Under the pieces are notes generated by a model, which worked only from the letters and a program-made list of their open reading frames with translations, made no database searches and was not told the DNA's origin. DNA of 9,039 bases from Thiobacillus sp. UBA2186. Its GTDB lineage: Bacteria; Pseudomonadota; Gammaproteobacteria; Burkholderiales; Thiobacillaceae. The DNA lies in the NCBI GenBank assembly GCA_002327405.1, contig DCVO01000066.1:1-9039 (forward strand), in the 5' to 3' direction. The position numbers were made by a program, and so were the translations under genes. Shown here one piece after another: positions 6,074-9,039 of this stretch. The stretch's first letter is position 1. Each line of letters begins with the position of its first letter.

Positions 6074-7093
6074 TTACTTGAACTGTGCCAAAAAGCGCAG
6101 GTCATTCTCGAAGAACAATCGCAGGTCGTCCACGCCGTAGCGCAGCATGGCCAGTCGCTCGACCCCCAGCCCGAAGGCGAAGCCAAGATATTGTTCGGGA
6201 TCGACGTTCACGTGTTTGAACACATTGGGATGCACCATGCCGCAGCCCAGCACTTCCAGCCAGCCGGTATGCGAGCACACGCGGCAGCCGGAGCCCTGGC
6301 AGATGACGCAGCCGATGTCCATTTCCGCCGAGGGTTCGGTGAACGGGAAAAACGACGGGCGAAAGCGCACCTTCAAGTCGTCCTGCTCGAAGAAGCGGCG
6401 CATGAAGTCGGCCAGCACGCCCTTCAAGTCGGCAAAGGAGGCCGTCTCGTCCACCCACAGGCCTTCGACCTGGTGGAACATGGGCGTGTGGGTCACGTCG
6501 GAATCGCAGCGGTACACGCGGCCCGGCGCGATGATGCGGAACGGCGGCTCGTGCTCCTGCATGTAGTGCACCTGCACCGGCGAAGTGTGGGTGCGCAGGA
6601 GCTTGCCGTTCTGCAGGTAGAAGGTGTCGTGCATGGCACGCGCCGGATGGTCTTCCGGGATGTTGAGCGCGGTGAAGTTGTAGAAATCGGTCTCGATTTC
6701 CGGGCCATGGGCGACTTCGAAACCCATGCTGAAAAACAGTTTCTCGATGCGGTCGAGCGTGCGCGTCACCGGATGCAGGCCGCCGCGGCCGCGCCCCCTG
6801 CCGGGCAGGGTGACGTCGATGGTTTCTTCCTTGAGCCTGCACTCGAGTTCGGCTTCCTGCAACGCATCGCGGCGCATTTTCAGTGCGGCTTCCACCGCCT
6901 GTTTGGCCTCGTTGATGCGTGCGCCAGCGGACTTGCGCTCGTCCGGCGACATGCCGCCGAGCGATTTCAGCAGTTCGGTCAGTGCACCCTGTTTGCCGAG
7001 GAAACGGGTCTTGACCTGCTCCAGCACGGGCAGATCCTGGCAGCCGCGAATGGCAGCCAGCGCCTCGGCAACGATTTCGTTGGGATTACGCAT
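6074..7093 (-). CDS. pheS: Phenylalanyl-tRNA synthetase alpha subunit
   Basis: Catalytic subunit (339 aa) of PheRS. An N-terminal coiled coil (about 1-90) reaches the tRNA. The class II catalytic core starts at HPVTRTLDRIEKLFFSMGFE (107-126). Motif 2 is GRVYRCDSDVTHTPMFHQ (191-208). Motif 3 is GLGVERLAMLRYG (308-320) with Arg313. Ala306 (in GFAFG) is the phenylalanine-pocket residue equivalent to E. coli Ala294. A C-x2-C-x4-C-x2-C cluster (Cys262, 265, 270, 273) sits before HTGWLEVLGCGMVHP; this insert is absent from E. coli PheS but known in many other bacterial PheS. The start at 7093 is preferred. The frame stays open to an ATG at 7147, but the extra 18 residues lie inside a perfect inverted repeat and do not resemble PheS. 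The ribosome binding site is weak (AGAGAG). A 105-nt gap separates it from pheT. Confidence 0.95.
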   Translation of the reverse strand: MRNPNEIVAEALAAIRGCQDLPVLEQVKTRFLGKQGALTELLKSLGGMSPDERKSAGARINEAKQAVEAALKMRRDALQEAELECRLKEETIDVTLPGRGRGRGGLHPVTRTLDRIEKLFFSMGFEVAHGPEIETDFYNFTALNIPEDHPARAMHDTFYLQNGKLLRTHTSPVQVHYMQEHEPPFRIIAPGRVYRCDSDVTHTPMFHQVEGLWVDETASFADLKGVLADFMRRFFEQDDLKVRFRPSFFPFTEPSAEMDIGCVICQGSGCRVCSHTGWLEVLGCGMVHPNVFKHVNVDPEQYLGFAFGLGVERLAMLRYGVDDLRLFFENDLRFLAQFK

Positions 7094-7118
7094 TCTCTCT
7101 TTTTCGGTCGGCTCCAAC

Positions 7119-7156
7119 AAAACGGTCATGGCGACAATCATCGCCATGACCGTTTT
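7119..7156. repeat. Perfect 16-bp inverted repeat upstream of pheS, possible attenuator
   Basis: AAAACGGTCATGGCGA (7119-7134) and its exact complement (7141-7156) are separated by 6 nt. On the minus strand the stem ends in TTTTGTT, so the transcript could form a terminator-like hairpin whose last base is 25 nt before the pheS start codon. This position matches the pheST attenuator of enterobacteria, but I see no Phe-rich leader peptide. Alternatives are a protein-binding operator or a remnant of a palindromic repeat. Confidence 0.7.
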
Positions 7157-7157
7157 T

Positions 7158-7190
7158 CCCTCACCCCGCCCTCTCCCGTGGGGAGAGGGG
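7158..7190. repeat. REP-like palindromic element (CCCTCTCCC/GGGAGAGGG)
   Basis: CCCTCTCCC (7169-7177) and GGGAGAGGG (7181-7189) form a 9-bp stem with a 3-nt loop, preceded by CCCTCACCCC (7158-7167). This CCCTCACCCC-n-CCCTCTCCC pattern is a familiar dispersed intergenic repeat in proteobacteria, whose frame often translates as LTP...SPVGRGE-like strings, as it does here on the plus strand. Dispersal cannot be shown from one copy. Confidence 0.65.
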
Positions 7191-7217
7191 AATAGTGTGT
7201 CGCTGTGCGACGTTCAA
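7189..7217 (-). promoter_or_regulatory. Weak candidate promoter for pheST
   Basis: Minus strand: TTGAAC (7212-7217) and TATTCC (7189-7194) are spaced by exactly 17 bp, just after the rplT terminator. The match is 4/6 and 3/6 to sigma-70 boxes. The spacing and position suit a pheST promoter, but the -10 is poor and overlaps the edge of the REP-like element. Confidence 0.28.
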
Positions 7218-7220
7218 GCC

Positions 7221-7244
7221 AAAAGAGGCCTTGCGGCCTCTTTT
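7221..7244 (-). terminator. Intrinsic terminator after rplT
   Basis: AAAAGAGGCC (7221-7230) and GGCCTCTTTT (7235-7244) form a perfect 10-bp stem with a 4-nt loop (GCAA on the minus strand). The minus strand ends in TTTT after the GC-rich part. It lies 15 nt beyond the rplT stop codon. The A/T symmetry makes it potentially bidirectional, although no plus-strand gene is present. Confidence 0.88.
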
Positions 7245-7259
7245 TTACAGCTCAAGCAT

Positions 7260-7619
7260 TCAGGCAGCGAGGCTCGCTTTTGCCTGCTCGGCCAGTTTCG
7301 CAAACGCGTCCTTGTCGAACACGGCGATATCGGCCAGAACCTTGCGGTCCACTTCAATAGCGGCTTTTTTCAGGCCGTTCATGAATACGCTGTAGGACAG
7401 GCCGCACTCGCGGGCAGCCGCGTTGATACGGGCTATCCACAGGGCGCGGAACTGGCGCTTCTTCTGGCGGCGATCGCGGTAGGCATATTGCCCCGCCTTC
7501 ATCACCGCTTCGTTGGCGACGCGGAATACGTTGCCGCGGCGGCCGCGGTAACCCTTGGCGGCTTCAAGCACCTTCTTGTGGCTGGCGCGAGCCGTTACAC
7601 CTCTTTTAACGCGTGGCAT
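7260..7619 (-). CDS. rplT: 50S ribosomal protein L20
   Basis: Basic protein of 119 aa that binds 23S rRNA early in large-subunit assembly. It begins MPRVKRGVTARASHKKVLEAAKGYRGRR, the long rRNA-penetrating N-terminal extension. The globular C-terminal part (RALWIARINAAARECGLSYSVFMNGLKKA) follows. Length and sequence fit the family closely. The start is supported by AGGAGG at 7627-7632. It follows rpmI by 12 nt and is followed by an intrinsic terminator. In E. coli and B. subtilis, L20 represses its own operon by binding a leader RNA that mimics its rRNA site; the structured infC-rpmI gap here is the place to look for such control. Confidence 0.98.
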   Translation of the reverse strand: MPRVKRGVTARASHKKVLEAAKGYRGRRGNVFRVANEAVMKAGQYAYRDRRQKKRQFRALWIARINAAARECGLSYSVFMNGLKKAAIEVDRKVLADIAVFDKDAFAKLAEQAKASLAA

Positions 7620-7631
7620 GTTCTATCCTCC

Positions 7632-7829
7632 TTATGCGTAGGGCAGCATCTTGCGCATGGCTTTCTGGTTGCTGGCATCGGCCACGGCCATGCCACGCAA
7701 CTGGCGCTTGCGCTTGGTGGTTTTCTTGGTGAGGATGTGACGCAGGAAAGCGTGGGTACGCTTGAACTTGCCACTACCCAGGGCGCGGAAACGCTTGGCG
7801 GCGCCGCTCTTGGACTTCATTTTGGGCAT
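7632..7829 (-). CDS. rpmI: 50S ribosomal protein L35
   Basis: Small, highly basic large-subunit protein of 65 aa, starting MPKMKSKSGAAKRFRALGSGKFKR and ending RKMLPYA. Length is exactly the usual one. The start at 7829 is chosen over the in-frame ATG at 7841 because a GGAG at 7836-7839 lies 6 nt upstream, the upstream ATG overlaps that GGAG, and the family begins MPKMK. It lies 179 nt after infC and 12 nt before rplT. The upstream gap has several hairpins suited to translational control by L20. Confidence 0.97.
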   Translation of the reverse strand: MPKMKSKSGAAKRFRALGSGKFKRTHAFLRHILTKKTTKRKRQLRGMAVADASNQKAMRKMLPYA

Positions 7830-7835
7830 CTTTAG

Positions 7836-7839
7836 CTCC
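7836..7839 (-). promoter_or_regulatory. rpmI ribosome binding site
   Basis: GGAG on the minus strand lies 6 nt before the rpmI ATG at 7829. It is embedded in an in-frame upstream ATGGAG, which rules out that ATG as the likely start. Confidence 0.8.
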
Positions 7840-7861
7840 ATTTATGTCATGACCACAGGCG

Positions 7862-7963
7862 GCATCACCCCGATGCGCTTGTACGACCCGTCGATCACTT
7901 GTTTCAGGCTTCCGCCTGATCCGTCCTGATTAAGCGGCATGAAATGTCCGCTTGAATCAGGAC
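7862..7963 (-). promoter_or_regulatory. Structured infC-rpmI leader, candidate L20 autoregulatory RNA
   Basis: Three hairpins follow one another in the minus-strand RNA. The first has a 15-bp stem with one bulged C (7923-7937 with 7948-7963) and a 10-nt loop. The second is TCAGGC/GCCTGA with a GGAA tetraloop of the GNRA class (7904-7919). The third is GCATC/GATGC with a 5-nt loop (7862-7876). No T-run follows any of them, so they are not intrinsic terminators. The position, just before rpmI-rplT, matches the L20 operator region in E. coli. The function is inferred; no sequence match to the known L20 site was made. Confidence 0.5.
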
Positions 7964-8008
7964 ACTTATTGCAGCGCAGAATTAATCAACCCGGCGTCCG
8001 CAACAAGC

Positions 8009-8530
8009 TTACTTCTTCTTTTTGGGCGCCAGCACCATCACCATCTGGCGACCTTCCATCTTGGGAAACTGCTCGGTGACGGAAATTTCCGCCACATCCG
8101 CTTCCACCCGCTTCAACTGGGCCAGGCCCAGTTCCTGGTGCGCCATTTCGCGCCCGCGGAAGCGCAGGGTCACTTTCACCTTGTCGCCCTCGCCCAGAAA
8201 CTTGGTGATGTTGCGCAGCTTGATCTGGTAGTCGCCCTCGTCGGTGCCGGGCCGGAACTTGATTTCCTTGACCTGCACCAGCTTCTGCTTGAGCTTGGCT
8301 TCATGCTGCTTTTTGCTTTCCTGATACTTGAACTTGCCGAAGTCCATGATCTTGCAGACCGGCGGCCTGGCGGTGGGAGAAATCTCCACCAGATCCAGTT
8401 CCGCCTCTTCCGCCGCCTGCAGCGCCTGCCGCACGCTCACGATTCCCAGCTGTTCTCCATCAGAACCAATCAAGCGAACCTCGGAAGCGTCGATTTCTCC
8501 GTTGATTCGCGTCTGCTTTTCAGTAGCGAT
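8009..8530 (-). CDS. infC: Translation initiation factor IF-3 (AUC start)
   Basis: IF-3 (173 aa) binds the 30S subunit, keeps 50S away and checks the start codon-initiator tRNA match. The N-terminal domain includes RINGEI (8-13), VRLIGSDGEQLGIVSVRQAL, and PPVCKIMDFGKFKYQESKK, leading into the linker helix. The C-terminal domain includes VKEIKFRPGTDEGDYQIKLRNITKFLGEGDKVKVTLRFRGREM, and the end is lysine-rich. No ATG, GTG or TTG begins the conserved N-terminus. The ATC at 8528-8530 has a GGAGA 7 nt upstream and gives ATEKQTRINGEI after the initiator Met. IF-3 genes are known to use AUU, AUC or AUA, which lets IF-3 repress its own translation. The TTG at 8473 would cut off RINGEI and is not accepted. 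Confidence 0.95.
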   Translation of the reverse strand: MATEKQTRINGEIDASEVRLIGSDGEQLGIVSVRQALQAAEEAELDLVEISPTARPPVCKIMDFGKFKYQESKKQHEAKLKQKLVQVKEIKFRPGTDEGDYQIKLRNITKFLGEGDKVKVTLRFRGREMAHQELGLAQLKRVEADVAEISVTEQFPKMEGRQMVMVLAPKKKK

Positions 8531-8537
8531 GAGCCAT

Positions 8538-8542
8538 TCTCC
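8538..8542 (-). promoter_or_regulatory. infC ribosome binding site
   Basis: GGAGA on the minus strand lies 7 nt before the ATC start at 8530. It supports the rare start codon. An out-of-frame ATG immediately after it is too close to be served by it. Confidence 0.78.
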
Positions 8543-8571
8543 AAATCAAACCCGCCAGATCCACCGCCGGG

Positions 8572-8608
8572 CAAAAATAAACAAGGAGCGGCAAGCCACC
8601 CCGCTCCT
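8572..8608 (-). terminator. Intrinsic terminator or attenuator between thrS and infC
   Basis: On the minus strand an 8-bp perfect stem AGGAGCGG/CCGCTCCT (8601-8608 with 8584-8591) with a 9-nt loop is followed by TGTTTATTTTT. It starts 17 nt after the thrS stop and its T-rich tail ends about 30 nt before the infC ribosome binding site. It may partly uncouple infC-rpmI-rplT from thrS. Confidence 0.68.
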
Positions 8609-8625
8609 CGTTCGCTGTTCTTAAT

Positions 8626-9039
8626 TTAGCTGCGCGCTGCGGCCTCTTCGGCCACCCTGGCGATAAAATCTTCCAGCCTCATCACGCCCAGGTCCTGGTT
8701 GCCGCGTGCACGTACGGCGACCTTGCCGTCCGCCATTTCCTTGTCACCCACAACCAACAAATAAGGCAGCTTCTGCAAGCTATGTTCCCGGATTTTATAG
8801 GTTATTTTGTTATTACTCAAGTCCGAATTGGCCCGGATGCCGGCTTTTCTGAGGGCGTCCGTGACTTTTTGGGCATAACCGGCCTGACCGTCCGAGATAT
8901 TCAGCACCACGGCCTGTACCGGGGCCAGCCAGGCCGGGAAGTTGCCGGCATGGTGCTCGATCAGGATGCCGATGAAGAGCTCCATCGAGCCGAGGATCGC
9001 GCGGTGCAGCATCACCGGGATCTTGCGGCTGTTGTCCTC
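8626..9039 (-). CDS. thrS: Threonyl-tRNA synthetase, C-terminal part (5' end outside the window)
   Basis: 137 C-terminal residues of a class II synthetase that charges tRNA-Thr. The visible part covers the end of the catalytic core, KIPVMLHRAILGSMELF, and the whole anticodon-binding domain (WLAPVQAVVLNISD to the end; NNKITYKIREHSLQKLPYLLVVGDKE is the typical helix-strand pair). The frame is open to the window edge, so the 5' end is missing. The His of HRAILGS matches the zinc ligand His511 of E. coli ThrRS. The residue after GSME is Leu (codon 8977-8979), where ThrRS has Arg (E. coli Arg520, motif 3). That arginine contacts ATP in class II enzymes. Everything else looks normal. The gene is upstream of infC, as in E. 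coli. Confidence 0.95.
   Translation of the reverse strand, partial: EDNSRKIPVMLHRAILGSMELFIGILIEHHAGNFPAWLAPVQAVVLNISDGQAGYAQKVTDALRKAGIRANSDLSNNKITYKIREHSLQKLPYLLVVGDKEMADGKVAVRARGNQDLGVMRLEDFIARVAEEAAARS

Noticed and set aside
7094..7147. 18-residue N-terminal extension of PheS
   Set aside because: The bases lie in the perfect inverted repeat, the residues do not match PheS, and the conserved protein begins at the ATG at 7093.
6065..7195. A 376-codon plus-strand frame antisense to pheS
   Set aside because: It is a high-GC shadow of pheS; its C-terminal SPVGRGE string comes from the REP-like element, not from a protein family.
8523..8540. Out-of-frame ATG and 5-codon ORF just before infC
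   Set aside because: It begins 1 nt after the GGAG, too close for use as a normal start. It is kept only as a remark in the infC finding.
1..9039. Search for CRISPR arrays, insertion sequences, toxin-antitoxin pairs or defence genes
   Set aside because: No regularly spaced repeats, transposase motifs or such gene pairs are visible. All coding capacity is accounted for by conserved housekeeping and stress genes.

Overview
The window is a compact chromosomal segment from a high-GC proteobacterium, most likely a betaproteobacterium. All recognised genes lie on the minus strand, so transcription runs from high to low coordinates. The assignment rests on gene order: the translation/IHF cluster thrS-infC-rpmI-rplT-pheS-pheT-ihfA runs straight into a MerR-type gene, tRNA-Pro(GGG) and surE-pcm-nlpD-rpoS. 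It is also supported by the C-x2-C-x4-C-x2-C insert in PheS. The genus cannot be fixed from the sequence alone.

Region 1 (9039 to 7221) is translation machinery. It holds the C-terminal part of threonyl-tRNA synthetase, an intrinsic terminator or attenuator, infC with a non-canonical AUC start, a 179-nt structured infC-rpmI gap, rpmI (L35), rplT (L20) and a strong terminator.

Region 2 (7220 to 2944) is the phenylalanyl-tRNA synthetase operon pheS-pheT, followed by ihfA and an overlapping MerR-type gene. The rplT-pheS gap holds a possible promoter, a REP-like palindrome and a perfect 16-bp inverted repeat just before pheS. The pheS-pheT gap holds paired heptamer repeats and a 20-codon ORF ending 2 nt before pheT.

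Region 3 (2943 to 2681) holds tRNA-Pro(GGG), a candidate promoter for it and an intrinsic terminator.

Region 4 (2680 to 1) is the stress/survival operon surE-pcm-nlpD-rpoS. Its genes overlap by 8, 4 and 4 nt. It encodes a survival nucleotidase, protein repair methyltransferase, envelope lipoprotein activator and the N-terminal part of the stationary-phase sigma factor, which runs off the left edge.

I see no mobile element, CRISPR array, defence system or novel multigene system. The points that merit a second look are local: a Leu where threonyl-tRNA synthetases carry the motif 3 arginine, the structured non-coding gaps, the repeats flanking pheS, and a terminator placed right before surE. 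No gene-free stretch exceeds 300 bases.
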